From Xanthomonas arboricola pv. guizotiae (GTDB lineage: Bacteria; Pseudomonadota; Gammaproteobacteria; Xanthomonadales; Xanthomonadaceae), in assembly GCF_002940205.1 (NCBI RefSeq), contig NZ_MDSK01000003.1, positions 1 through 64,000 on the forward strand: a stretch of DNA of 64,000 nucleotides, given 5' to 3'. Of the stretch, positions 55,942-64,000 are shown one piece after another. The position numbers and the translations under genes were made by a program. The notes beneath the pieces are model-generated. The model worked only from the letters and a program-made list of their open reading frames with translations. It made no database searches and was not told where the DNA came from. Positions within the stretch are counted from its first letter, which is position 1; each line of letters begins with the position of its first letter.

Positions 55942-57315
55942 ATGCACATCAGCAAGCCTGCCGGCCCCCTGCCGGCGCCCGTCCCGTTTTACCGTCAGCT
56001 GTATTTCCAGGTGGTGGTGGCGATCGTCCTGGGTGCCCTGCTGGGCCACTTCGAGCCGGCCTTCGCCGAAAGCCTGAAGCCGCTGGGCGATGCCTTCATC
56101 AAGCTGGTGAAGATGATCATCGCCCCGGTGATCTTCCTGACCATCGTCACCGGCATCGCCGGCATGACCCACCTCAAGACGGTGGGCCGGGTGTTCGGCA
56201 AGGCAATGGCCTACTTCCTGTTCTTCTCCACGCTGGCACTGGTGGTGGGCCTGATCGTGGCGCACGTGGTGCAGCCCGGCGCCGGCATGAACATCAATCC
56301 GGCCGATCTGGACCAGAGCGCAGTCAAGAGCTACGTCGAGAAGTCGCACGACCTGACCCTGGTCGGCTTCCTGATGGACATCATTCCCAACTCGTTGATC
56401 GGCGCCTTCACTGGCGACCAGGTGGTCAACGGAAAGCTGACCGGGCCCAACATCCTGCAGGTGCTGTTTGTGGCGGTGCTGTTCGGTGTCTCGCTGGCCC
56501 TGGTGGGCGAGCGCGGCAAGCCGGTTCTGCACTTCCTGGAAGCGCTGATCGCCCCGGTGTTCAAGCTGGTGCATATCCTGATGCGCGCCGCGCCACTCGG
56601 TGCGTTCGGCGCGATCGCCTTCACCATCGGCAAGTACGGCGTGGAATCGCTGGTCAACCTCGCCTGGCTGGTGGGGTCGTTTTACCTGACCTCGTTGTTG
56701 TTCGTGCTGGTGATCCTGGGCCTGGTCTGTCGCCTGTGCGGCTTTTCGGTGCTCAAGCTGATCCGCTACCTCAAGGCCGAACTGTTGCTGGTGCTGGGCA
56801 CCTCTTCGTCGGAGTCGGCGTTGCCCTCGCTGATGGAGAAGATGGAAAAGGCCGGCTGCGAGAAGTCGGTGGTGGGCCTGGTGGTACCGACCGGCTACTC
56901 GTTCAATCTGGACGGCACCAACATCTACATGACCCTGGCGGCGTTGTTCATCGCCCAGGCCACCAACACCGAGCTCACCTTGGGTCACCAGATTGCGTTG
57001 CTGGCGGTGGCGATGCTCAGCTCCAAGGGCGCCGCTGGCGTCACCGGTGCCGGCTTCATCACCCTGGCCGCCACGTTGGCCGTGGTGCCGGAAGTGCCGG
57101 TGGCCGGCATGGCGCTGATCCTGGGCGTGGATCGCTTCATGAGCGAGTGCCGCTCGCTGACCAACTTCATCGGCAACGCAGTGGCCACCGTGGTGGTGTC
57201 GCGTTGGGAAAATGCGCTGGACCGCGACCAGCTGAAGCTGGCGCTGGACGGCGGTGAGCCACCGCTGCAGGCGCCGGTCGGACAGCCGGGCACCGCGCCG
57301 GCCAGCCTGCGCTGA
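55942..57315 (+). CDS. dctA: C4-dicarboxylate transporter DctA
   Basis: 457-residue inner-membrane symporter of the DAACS family for succinate, fumarate and malate. Family signature blocks: [24 protein letters not shown], the Ser-rich loop [16 protein letters not shown], and [18 protein letters not shown] with the cation-binding NLDGT, then [12 protein letters not shown] and [16 protein letters not shown]. The start [11 protein letters not shown] follows GGAG at good spacing. The upstream gap (55656-55941) must hold divergent promoters for dctA and the porin. maeB follows after about 200 nt. Confidence 0.95.
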   Translation: MHISKPAGPLPAPVPFYRQLYFQVVVAIVLGALLGHFEPAFAESLKPLGDAFIKLVKMIIAPVIFLTIVTGIAGMTHLKTVGRVFGKAMAYFLFFSTLALVVGLIVAHVVQPGAGMNINPADLDQSAVKSYVEKSHDLTLVGFLMDIIPNSLIGAFTGDQVVNGKLTGPNILQVLFVAVLFGVSLALVGERGKPVLHFLEALIAPVFKLVHILMRAAPLGAFGAIAFTIGKYGVESLVNLAWLVGSFYLTSLLFVLVILGLVCRLCGFSVLKLIRYLKAELLLVLGTSSSESALPSLMEKMEKAGCEKSVVGLVVPTGYSFNLDGTNIYMTLAALFIAQATNTELTLGHQIALLAVAMLSSKGAAGVTGAGFITLAATLAVVPEVPVAGMALILGVDRFMSECRSLTNFIGNAVATVVVSRWENALDRDQLKLALDGGEPPLQAPVGQPGTAPASLR

Positions 57316-57464
57316 TGTTTCCTACGGCCCTGTATTCCGTCGGCCATGCCGGCGGGATGCAGGGCCGTTCTGCGTTGACCGCGAGCCCGGCCGCGGCGCA
57401 CGACGCGCTGCAGCATGCGATCTCCCTGCCGCGCCGACAGCTGCGCGACAGGCCCTTGTTCAGG

Positions 57465-57490
57465 CAGGAGGGTAGAATTCAGCCCTCCTG
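57465..57490 (+). promoter_or_regulatory. Inverted repeat over the maeB promoter region
   Basis: Arms CAGGAGGG and CCCTCCTG flank a 10-nt centre containing TAGAAT, a -10-like hexamer 36 nt before the maeB ATG. It could be an operator, or the hairpin could simply mark the mRNA start. Confidence 0.4.
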
Positions 57491-57513
57491 CGCCTTCGAG
57501 ACCCACACAGCCG

Positions 57514-59823
57514 ATGTCCAACGACGACTTCAAACAGGCCGCCCTCGACTACCACCGCCAGCAGCCGGCCGGCAAGATCAAGGTCACCGCGACCAAGCCG
57601 ATGCTGACCCAGCGCGATCTGTCGCTGGCGTATTCGCCGGGCGTGGCCTTCGCCTGCGAGGCGATCGTCGAGGAACCCACCCAGGCCAGCGAGCTCACCG
57701 CGCGCGGTAATCTGGTGGCGGTGATCACCAACGGCACCGCGGTGCTGGGCCTGGGCAACATCGGCCCGCTGGCCTCCAAGCCGGTGATGGAAGGCAAGGG
57801 CGTGCTGTTCCAGAAGTTCGCCGGCATCGACGTGTTCGACATCGAGATCAACGAGAACGACCCGGACAAGCTGGTCGACATCATCGCCAGCCTGGAGCCG
57901 ACCTTCGGCGGCATCAATCTGGAAGACATCAAGGCGCCGGAGTGCTTCATCGTCGAGCGCAAGCTGCGCGAGCGCATGAACATCCCGGTGTTCCATGACG
58001 ACCAGCATGGCACCGCGATCATCGTCGGCGCCGCCGTGCTCAACGCGCTGGTGGTCACCGGCAAGAAGATCGAAGAGGTGAAGCTGGCCACCACCGGCAT
58101 GGGCGCGGCCGGCATCTCCTGCGTCAACATGCTGGTCTCGCTGGGCCTGAAGCCGGAGAACATCCTGGCGCTGGACCGCGATGGCGTGATCCACACCGGT
58201 CGTACCGACCTGGACCCGGACAAGCAGCGCTACGCGCGCGACACCGACAAGCGCACCCTGGCCGAGATCGTCGAGGGCGCGGACATCTTCCTGGGCCTGT
58301 CGGCGGCCGGCATCCTCAAGCCGGAGATGGTCGCCAGCATGGCGCGCCAGCCGGTGATCTTCGCGCTGGCCAATCCCAACCCGGAAATCACCCCGGAAGC
58401 GGCCAAGGCGGTACGTCCGGATTGCATCATCGGCACCGGCCGTTCGGACTACCCGAACCAGATCAACAACGTGCTGTGCTTCCCGTATCTGTTCCGCGGC
58501 GCGCTGGACGTGGGCGCCACCGGCATCAACGAGGAAATGAAGATCGCCTGCGTCAAGGCGATTGCGGCAATGGCGCGGCGCGAGGCCTCCGACCTGGGCG
58601 CGGCCTACGGCGGCGAGACCCCGAGCTTCGGCCCGGAATACCTGATTCCGCGTCCGCTGGACCCGCGCCTGCTGGTGGAGCTGTCGTCCGCCGTTGCGCA
58701 GGCGGCGATGGATTCGGGCGTGGCCACGCGCCCGATCACCGACATGGAGGCCTACCGCGACAAGCTCGGCCAGTTCGTCTACCGCACCAGCCTGATGATG
58801 AAGCCGGTCTACGACCGCGCGCGCGCCGACAAGCAGCGCGTGGTGTATGCCGAGGGCGAAGAGGAAGTGGTGCTGCGCGCGGTGCAGAACGTCGTCGACG
58901 AAGGCCTGGCGTTCCCGATCCTGATCGGCCGCCCGGACGTCATCGAGGCGCGCATCGAGCGCATGGGCCTGCGCCTGACCGCCGGAGTGGACTTCGAGAT
59001 CACCAACATCCTCGACGACCCCCGCTTCAACGAATACTGGCAGTACTACCACGCGCTCACCGAGCGTCGCGGCGTGACCGTCACCGCCGCCAAGGAACTG
59101 ATGCGCTCGCGTCCGACCCTGATCGCGGCGGTGATGGTGGCGCGTGGCGAAGCCGATGCGATGCTGTCGGGCGTGGTCGGCCGCTTCCACAAGAAGCTGG
59201 GCTACGCACGCAGCGTGATTCCGCTGGAGCCGCGGGTGAGCTCCACCTCTGCGATGACCGGCGTGATCAACCAGCTGGGCGTGTTCTTCTTCCTGGACAC
59301 GCATGTGCAGGAAGACCCGACCGTGGAGCAGGTGGTCGAGGCGACGCTGCAGGCTGCGTACCGCCTCAAGCTGTTCGGCATCGAGCCCAATATCGCCCTG
59401 CTGTCGCACTCCAACTTCGGCAGCCACGACTCGCGCGATGCGCTGAAGATGCGCCAGGTGCGCGAAGCCCTGCTCAAGCGCAAGCCCGAGCTCAACATCG
59501 ACGGCGAAATGCAGGGCGACACCGCCTGGGACGAGGCGCTGCGCAAGCAGATCATGCCCAACAGCACGCTCAAGGGCCGCGCCAACCTGTTCGTGCTGCC
59601 GAACCTGGAAGCGGCCAACATCGCCTACAACCTGGTACGCGTGTTCACCGACGGCGTGGCGATCGGCCCGATCCTGATGGGCATCTCCAAGCCGGTGCAC
59701 ATCCTCACCACCAGCGCCACCTCGCGCCGGGTGATGAACATGACCGCGATTGCGGCGGTGGATGCGCAGATCCGCCGGCAGCGCGATGCCGAGAAGACCG
59801 CCAGCGAAAAAAATAGCGATTGA
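57514..59823 (+). CDS. maeB: NADP-type malic enzyme MaeB with phosphotransacetylase-like tail
   Basis: Decarboxylates malate to pyruvate with reduction of NAD(P). 769 residues (E. coli MaeB 759). The malic enzyme domain covers about 1-430: [51 protein letters not shown], and the dinucleotide loop [11 protein letters not shown]. The C-terminal phosphotransacetylase-like domain (about 430-760; [35 protein letters not shown]) is regulatory in homologues, binding acetyl-CoA. It works with DctA to turn C4 acids into pyruvate. Confidence 0.95.
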   Translation: MSNDDFKQAALDYHRQQPAGKIKVTATKPMLTQRDLSLAYSPGVAFACEAIVEEPTQASELTARGNLVAVITNGTAVLGLGNIGPLASKPVMEGKGVLFQKFAGIDVFDIEINENDPDKLVDIIASLEPTFGGINLEDIKAPECFIVERKLRERMNIPVFHDDQHGTAIIVGAAVLNALVVTGKKIEEVKLATTGMGAAGISCVNMLVSLGLKPENILALDRDGVIHTGRTDLDPDKQRYARDTDKRTLAEIVEGADIFLGLSAAGILKPEMVASMARQPVIFALANPNPEITPEAAKAVRPDCIIGTGRSDYPNQINNVLCFPYLFRGALDVGATGINEEMKIACVKAIAAMARREASDLGAAYGGETPSFGPEYLIPRPLDPRLLVELSSAVAQAAMDSGVATRPITDMEAYRDKLGQFVYRTSLMMKPVYDRARADKQRVVYAEGEEEVVLRAVQNVVDEGLAFPILIGRPDVIEARIERMGLRLTAGVDFEITNILDDPRFNEYWQYYHALTERRGVTVTAAKELMRSRPTLIAAVMVARGEADAMLSGVVGRFHKKLGYARSVIPLEPRVSSTSAMTGVINQLGVFFFLDTHVQEDPTVEQVVEATLQAAYRLKLFGIEPNIALLSHSNFGSHDSRDALKMRQVREALLKRKPELNIDGEMQGDTAWDEALRKQIMPNSTLKGRANLFVLPNLEAANIAYNLVRVFTDGVAIGPILMGISKPVHILTTSATSRRVMNMTAIAAVDAQIRRQRDAEKTASEKNSD

Positions 59824-60145
59824 GATTCCCCCACCGGGAAACATCAAAGACCGATCCGCTAGCGGCACCCCGCGTGCCGCGCCAACGCCCCTCTCCCATC
59901 GGGGCGACAAGGCACTGCTTGCGCGCCACTGGCGCGCGTGCCTTGAAGCGCCCGCGCCGCAAGCTCGGGCCGGCGCGCGGAGCGGGGGTTGGGGTGAGGG
60001 GACGGTTACCAGCGCTGCTGACCTTGCAGTAAAACCCCGCTCCGGCAGCCCCCGTGCAATTCCGTCGATTGCGTGAGCAGGTGCCTGCATCCTGCAGTCG
60101 CCTGCCTGCAGAAAGCAGCGCGATCAGCGATGCGAGACCTGCGCC
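59824..60145. repeat. Gap with a GC-rich intergenic repeat
   Basis: 322 nt between convergent genes. Pyrimidine-rich CGCCCCTCTCCCATCGGGGC (about 59886-59905) faces the purine-rich GGGGGTTGGGGTGAGGGGAC (about 59983-60002), with a GCGC-rich loop between. This layout is frequent between genes in xanthomonads. No gene and no clean terminator apart from this structure. Confidence 0.6.
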
Positions 60146-63100
60146 TCAACGCGCCGCAGGCTCAGCCCCCAGCAACTCGATCTCCGCCAGCTGCAGTTTC
60201 GCAGGTGCGCTGAATCGCAGCCGATACTCGGCATACGCACCCGGGGAGGCAATGCGAAACGGCCGCGTCTGCAATGGCCAGTCAAACGTTTCCTCGCGGC
60301 GCTGATCGACCACCTTCCAGGCACCATCGGCCGTACGCGCTTCCAGCGTCCATCCGCTCGCCGCAATCGCCGCGTTGCCGCTGGTCAGCGTGTAGAGCGT
60401 CGGCGTGCCGCGCGCCATGCCGCTGAACGTCAGTGCCGATGCCGATGCAACTGCAGCGACCGTCCCGGCATCGTCGTCATGCAGTGCCGGGACATCGCCA
60501 CCATCGGCCAGGGTGATGCGCGCCGTGTCTCCGAGCACATCACGCAAGGGGGCAGGGCGTTCACCCGCAGGCGTCAGCGATGGCGGCGCATCGTCCGGCC
60601 CGGTGCCCCAGCGCGAGGGCGTCGGCCCCGTGACGAAGTCCAGCGTCGCACCCCTGGCGATGTCTGCATGCGGCAACCAGGTCTTGCGCCAGGGCTTGCC
60701 GTTGACCTTGAGCGATTGCACGTACACGTTTTGCGGCGAATTCTGCAGCGCATTGACCGTCAGCGTCCCGCCGTTCGGCAAACGCAGGCTGGCGTGCGTG
60801 AACAGCGGCGAGCCGATCACATAGTCCGGCGTACCCATGCGCAACGGATACAAGCCCATCGCTGCGAACAGATACCACGCCGACATTTCGCCATTGTCCT
60901 CATCGCCGGGGTAGCCCTGGCCGATCTCGCTGCCCAGGTACAGGCGCGCCAGGATCTCGCGGGTCAGGCGTTGCGTCTTCCACGGCTGCCCGGCGTACAG
61001 GTACATCCACGGGATATGGTGCGCGGTCTGGTTGCTGTGCGCGTACATGCCCAGGCGCACGTCGCGCGCTTCGGTCATTTCGTGGATGGTGGAGCCGTAA
61101 GAGCCGGCGAACCTGGCCTCGGCGGTCTCGGGGGTGGCGAAGAACGTATCCAGCTTCGCTGCCAGACCGGCGCGTCCTCCATACAACGCGGCCAGGCCTT
61201 GCCCATCGTGCGGTGCGGTGAACGCAAACGTCCAGCCGCTGGATTCGGTGTAATCGTGGCCCCAGACGCGCGGATCGTACTGTGCCGCGTCCACGCGCCA
61301 GGTGCCGTCCGGGGTGCGGCCCTGGAAGAACCCGATCGCCGGATCGAACAGTGCCGAATAGCCTGCCGCGCGGTGACGGAAATACACAGCCTCGGTCGCG
61401 TAACGCTCGCGCGCCGTGGCTGTTTTCGCCTGCGTGGCCAGCGCATCGGCCATGTTGGCGATACCGAAGTCGTTGAGTGCGCCTTCCATCGACCACGACA
61501 TGCCTTCGTGAGTGTCGGTATCGGCATAACCGCGAAAGGTCGAACGCGCCATGCCCTTGCGGCCGACATGCCTGTCGGGCGCCACCACGGTGGCGTTCTT
61601 GCGTGCGGCAACATACGCCTCGAGCGGATCGAAGCCCTGCACGCCCTTGAGCCAGGCATCGGCAAAGGCCACATCGGAACTGGTGCCGACCATCAGATCG
61701 GCATAGCCGGGCGACGACCAGCGCGCCACCCAGCCGCCCGCGCGCGATTGCTCCAGAAAGCCTTGCACCAGCGCACCGGCATCGTCGGGCGCGAACAAGG
61801 CGTACGCCGGCCACGCGGTGCGAAAGGTGTCCCACAAGCCGTTGTTGACATAGACCCGGCCATCGCGGATCGGCGCAAAGCTGCGCACCGCGCTGCCATC
61901 GATGTTGTCGTCCGACCAACTGCTCTGGCTGGCGTAACGCCAGTCCGGTGCGCTGGCGCTGCCGACGTTCTCATGGCCGGAGTTGGGATACAGGTGCAGG
62001 CGGTACAGTTTGGAGTACAGCGTGGTCTTCTGGTCGGCGGTGGCATCGGGCACCTCCAGGCGTCCCAGCAATGCATCCCAGGCGTCCTGCGCACGCGCGG
62101 CAACCTGCTCGAATGTTGCCTGCGGCGCGATTTCCAGGGACAGGTTGTGCCTGGCCTGATCCAGCGAGATCAGCGAGGTGGCAATGCGCATCTGCACCTG
62201 CCGGGTGCTGCCGGCATCGAACTTGATCCAGCCGGTGGGCCGGCCGGTATCGCTCAGGCCGCTGGTTTTCCACGGCGTGTCGAAGCTGGCATAGACATAC
62301 ATGCGCGTGGCCCCGGTCGATAGCCCGCTACGCACATCGGTGTAGCCGGAGAGCGTCTGTGTTGCCGCATCCAGGCGCAGCGCGCCGCGCGCGTCCACAT
62401 TGTCGAACACCAGATTGGCATCGCCCTGTGCCGGGAAGCGAAAGCGGAACAGCGCGGCATGGTCGGTCGGTGCGATCTCGGCCTGGATCCCGTTGTCCAA
62501 CTGCAGCGCGTAGCGATAGGGGCGCGCAGTTTCATTGGCATGCGAAAACGCCAGTGCACGTTGTTTGCGATCGGCTGGCGGCACGCCGGCGGCCAACGAC
62601 GGCATCACCTGAAAGGTCTGGCGGTCGCCCATCCACGGGCTGGGCTGATGGCTGAGCGACAACGCCTGCAGGCGCGGGCGATTGTCCGCATCGTTATGTT
62701 CGTTCCAGCGATACAGCCAGGTCAGCGTGCCCGCATCGGTCACCGGCGTCCAGAAGTTGAAACCATGCGGCACGGCCGTTGCAGGGAAATTATTGCCGCG
62801 CGAGAACGTGCCATTGGATTGCGTGCCGCGCGTGGTCAGCACCCAATCCGACGGACGCGTTGCCGGCGTCAGCGGCACCTCGGCAAGCGCGATATCGTCG
62901 ATCCAGCCGGCACTGGTCGCGCCTGCGGGCGGCGCAACGTCCAGCTCGATCGCACGCACACGGCGCCCACGCAGGCCGGGTACGTCGCCCAGCCGCACCG
63001 CCTTGCGCGCCCATTGCTGCGGATACAGCGTCTTCGACGCGCCTTGCGCCTGCGCAGCTAGCGCGACGCCATGCTGATCCCGCGCAGCGCTGGCAGACGC

Positions 63101-63508
63101 GCGCGTGCCGTCGTCCAGCAGCAGATCCAGGGACACATAGGTCGACGCCGCGTGCTCGCCGCCCACACTTTCAGGCAATACCAGCCACGACAGCGTCGTA
63201 TCGGCACCGATCGGGACATCGGCGGTAAACAGGGTGCGCCGCCCACCTGCGGCGTGACTTCGATACCGCAAGGCATGCGCACCGCTGTAGCCGGCGTTGG
63301 GCTTGGCCGCATACGGCGCGGCCGGGCCGGTGCCGATGGCAATCTGCACATCGCCTGCCGCCGCGCTCACCGGCAACGGCTGCCCGGGCTCGAACGAACT
63401 CGACAACCCGGTTGCCGCGCTCACCGACAGCGGCGCAGCGCAGCCCAGGGCGACAACCAGCCGGAGCCACAGCTCACGCGGGTGCAACAGCACAACAGAC
63501 GAGGTCAC
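60146..63508 (-). CDS. Secreted GH92 alpha-mannosidase with a C-terminal accessory domain
   Basis: 1120 residues with a signal peptide (PLSVSAAT). A beta-sandwich N-terminal part precedes the GH92 core: GFNFWTPVTD, DTFRTAWPAYALFAPDDAG, YADLMVGTSSDVAFADAWLKG, HIPWMYLYAGQPWKT and the hallmark catalytic block PGDEDNGEMSAWYLFAAMGLYP. GH92 enzymes are Ca-dependent exo-alpha-mannosidases, mostly acting on N-glycans. The last about 150 residues form a discoidin-like domain found in many GH92 proteins. GTG start at 63508, after AAGGAG. Export of an N-glycan mannosidase suits growth on plant glycoproteins. Confidence 0.88.
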   Translation of the reverse strand: MTSSVVLLHPRELWLRLVVALGCAAPLSVSAATGLSSSFEPGQPLPVSAAAGDVQIAIGTGPAAPYAAKPNAGYSGAHALRYRSHAAGGRRTLFTADVPIGADTTLSWLVLPESVGGEHAASTYVSLDLLLDDGTRASASAARDQHGVALAAQAQGASKTLYPQQWARKAVRLGDVPGLRGRRVRAIELDVAPPAGATSAGWIDDIALAEVPLTPATRPSDWVLTTRGTQSNGTFSRGNNFPATAVPHGFNFWTPVTDAGTLTWLYRWNEHNDADNRPRLQALSLSHQPSPWMGDRQTFQVMPSLAAGVPPADRKQRALAFSHANETARPYRYALQLDNGIQAEIAPTDHAALFRFRFPAQGDANLVFDNVDARGALRLDAATQTLSGYTDVRSGLSTGATRMYVYASFDTPWKTSGLSDTGRPTGWIKFDAGSTRQVQMRIATSLISLDQARHNLSLEIAPQATFEQVAARAQDAWDALLGRLEVPDATADQKTTLYSKLYRLHLYPNSGHENVGSASAPDWRYASQSSWSDDNIDGSAVRSFAPIRDGRVYVNNGLWDTFRTAWPAYALFAPDDAGALVQGFLEQSRAGGWVARWSSPGYADLMVGTSSDVAFADAWLKGVQGFDPLEAYVAARKNATVVAPDRHVGRKGMARSTFRGYADTDTHEGMSWSMEGALNDFGIANMADALATQAKTATARERYATEAVYFRHRAAGYSALFDPAIGFFQGRTPDGTWRVDAAQYDPRVWGHDYTESSGWTFAFTAPHDGQGLAALYGGRAGLAAKLDTFFATPETAEARFAGSYGSTIHEMTEARDVRLGMYAHSNQTAHHIPWMYLYAGQPWKTQRLTREILARLYLGSEIGQGYPGDEDNGEMSAWYLFAAMGLYPLRMGTPDYVIGSPLFTHASLRLPNGGTLTVNALQNSPQNVYVQSLKVNGKPWRKTWLPHADIARGATLDFVTGPTPSRWGTGPDDAPPSLTPAGERPAPLRDVLGDTARITLADGGDVPALHDDDAGTVAAVASASALTFSGMARGTPTLYTLTSGNAAIAASGWTLEARTADGAWKVVDQRREETFDWPLQTRPFRIASPGAYAEYRLRFSAPAKLQLAEIELLGAEPAAR

Positions 63509-63824
63509 GTGGGAATGTCTCCTTGGGTGCGATACCGCAGGGCAGGTCCGGCCGAGTGCTGCGGGCGATCCGGACACGGGGCGCAGGCACGGGCGGTGCG
63601 CCACGGTCAGGCGATGATAAGCGCGATGTCCGGGTGGGTGGTCTGACCCCGCGTGCCTGCAAGGGGGCAGGCCCTGCCGGATCTCTCGCATCGCTCGACG
63701 TTGCCGGCGCCTGCGCTGGCGCGCAGACCCTCCCACCCGAGCCGGCGTCGCCCGCTCAATGGGCCGATCACCACGCAGGCTGCTAGAATCGTCGCTCTGC
63801 CTTTGCCTCTACGATCGTGCCGCC
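63509..63824. other. Divergent intergenic region before the last gene
   Basis: 316 nt between the GH92 gene and a gene on the other strand. A TAGAAT at 63784-63789, 36 nt before the last gene, is a candidate -10. No repeat or gene seen. Confidence 0.45.
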
Positions 63825-64000
63825 ATGAGCCAGACCGCCACCGCGCCCGCCAATGCCGAATCGCGCTACACCGTGCAGCGCAGCGATCTGCCGCTGAGCT
63901 GCCCGACGCCTGCGATGGCGCTGTGGAACTCGCATCCGCGCGTGTACCTGCCGATCGAAGACGAGCCCAACGGCGAAGCCAAGTGCCCGTATTGCGGCGC
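63825..64000 (+). CDS. Zinc-finger (zf-CHCC) protein, partial
   Basis: First 58 codons only; the gene runs off the right edge. The protein starts MSQTATAPANAESRYTVQRS and contains HPRVYLPIEDEPNGEAKCPYCGA. This matches small zf-CHCC proteins related to the NDUFS6 subunit of complex I. The two Cys of CPYCG and the upstream His would be zinc ligands; the fourth is likely just past the edge or in the missing part. Function of bacterial members unknown. Confidence 0.7.
   Translation, partial: MSQTATAPANAESRYTVQRSDLPLSCPTPAMALWNSHPRVYLPIEDEPNGEAKCPYCG

Noticed and set aside
57460..60090. Very long minus-strand open frame (876 codons) opposite maeB
   Set aside because: Codon-position shadow of maeB, with Arg/His/Ala-rich low-complexity product and no family motif.

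Overview
The window is a high-GC, gene-dense stretch of a Xanthomonas chromosome. The genus call rests on the complete sux sucrose locus (SuxR/SuxC/SuxA/SuxB), an Ax21-family outer-membrane protein, TonB receptors and plant-polysaccharide enzymes, and intergenic repeats of the kind that litter xanthomonad genomes. I cannot name the species. No rRNA, tRNA, CRISPR array or prophage is visible. The left edge cuts into the start of an IS5-type transposase.

Layout. 1-3.1 kb: IS end, peptide deformylase, the ABC-F translation factor EttA and an RcnB-like periplasmic protein. 3.2-12.1 kb: glyA, nrdR, a GNAT acetyltransferase, then riboflavin synthesis (ribD; an FMN riboswitch leading into ribE-ribBA; ribH) running into nusB and thiL, with an Ax21-family gene on the other strand. 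12.1-14.1 kb: a 19-copy heptamer array and a secreted S15-type hydrolase. 14.1-22 kb: a decaying block of five broken genes (DegV, GH12 endoglucanase, PL4 rhamnogalacturonan lyase, two linked amidohydrolases) with a few small intact genes between. 22-34.5 kb: DUF924, a glutaredoxin fusion, a deacetylase, a siderophore receptor, a repeat-rich gap, a methyltransferase, an SGNH hydrolase, AlaA, RsgA, a DUF1704 protein and a DJ-1-family protein.

34.9-42.2 kb is the sux locus: amylosucrase and TonB receptor on one strand, transporter divergent from them, LacI-type repressor beyond, and two near-identical palindromic operators between suxA and suxC. 42.5-49.6 kb holds a PhbB-like reductase with altered active-site residues and a citrate locus (CitMHS transporter, porin, TctD/TctE two-component system and a solute-binding protein). 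49.7-59.8 kb holds a NarL-type regulator, a DUF1460 lipoprotein, a large hybrid kinase, a second porin, DctA and MaeB, which together look like C4-dicarboxylate sensing, entry and conversion. 60.1-63.5 kb is a GH92 alpha-mannosidase, and the window ends in a zinc-finger protein.

The most unusual signals are: (i) a family of intergenic inverted repeats whose arms are built of 7-nt words and which directly abut the start codons of thiL, tctD and nrdR, plus two tandem arrays of related words; (ii) the pseudogene block; (iii) proteins that keep a fold but have lost key residues (the GTP cyclohydrolase II half of RibBA, the PhbB-like reductase, the A-type-like middle of the glutaredoxin fusion, the second amidohydrolase); and (iv) a 21-residue in-frame insertion in GlyA.
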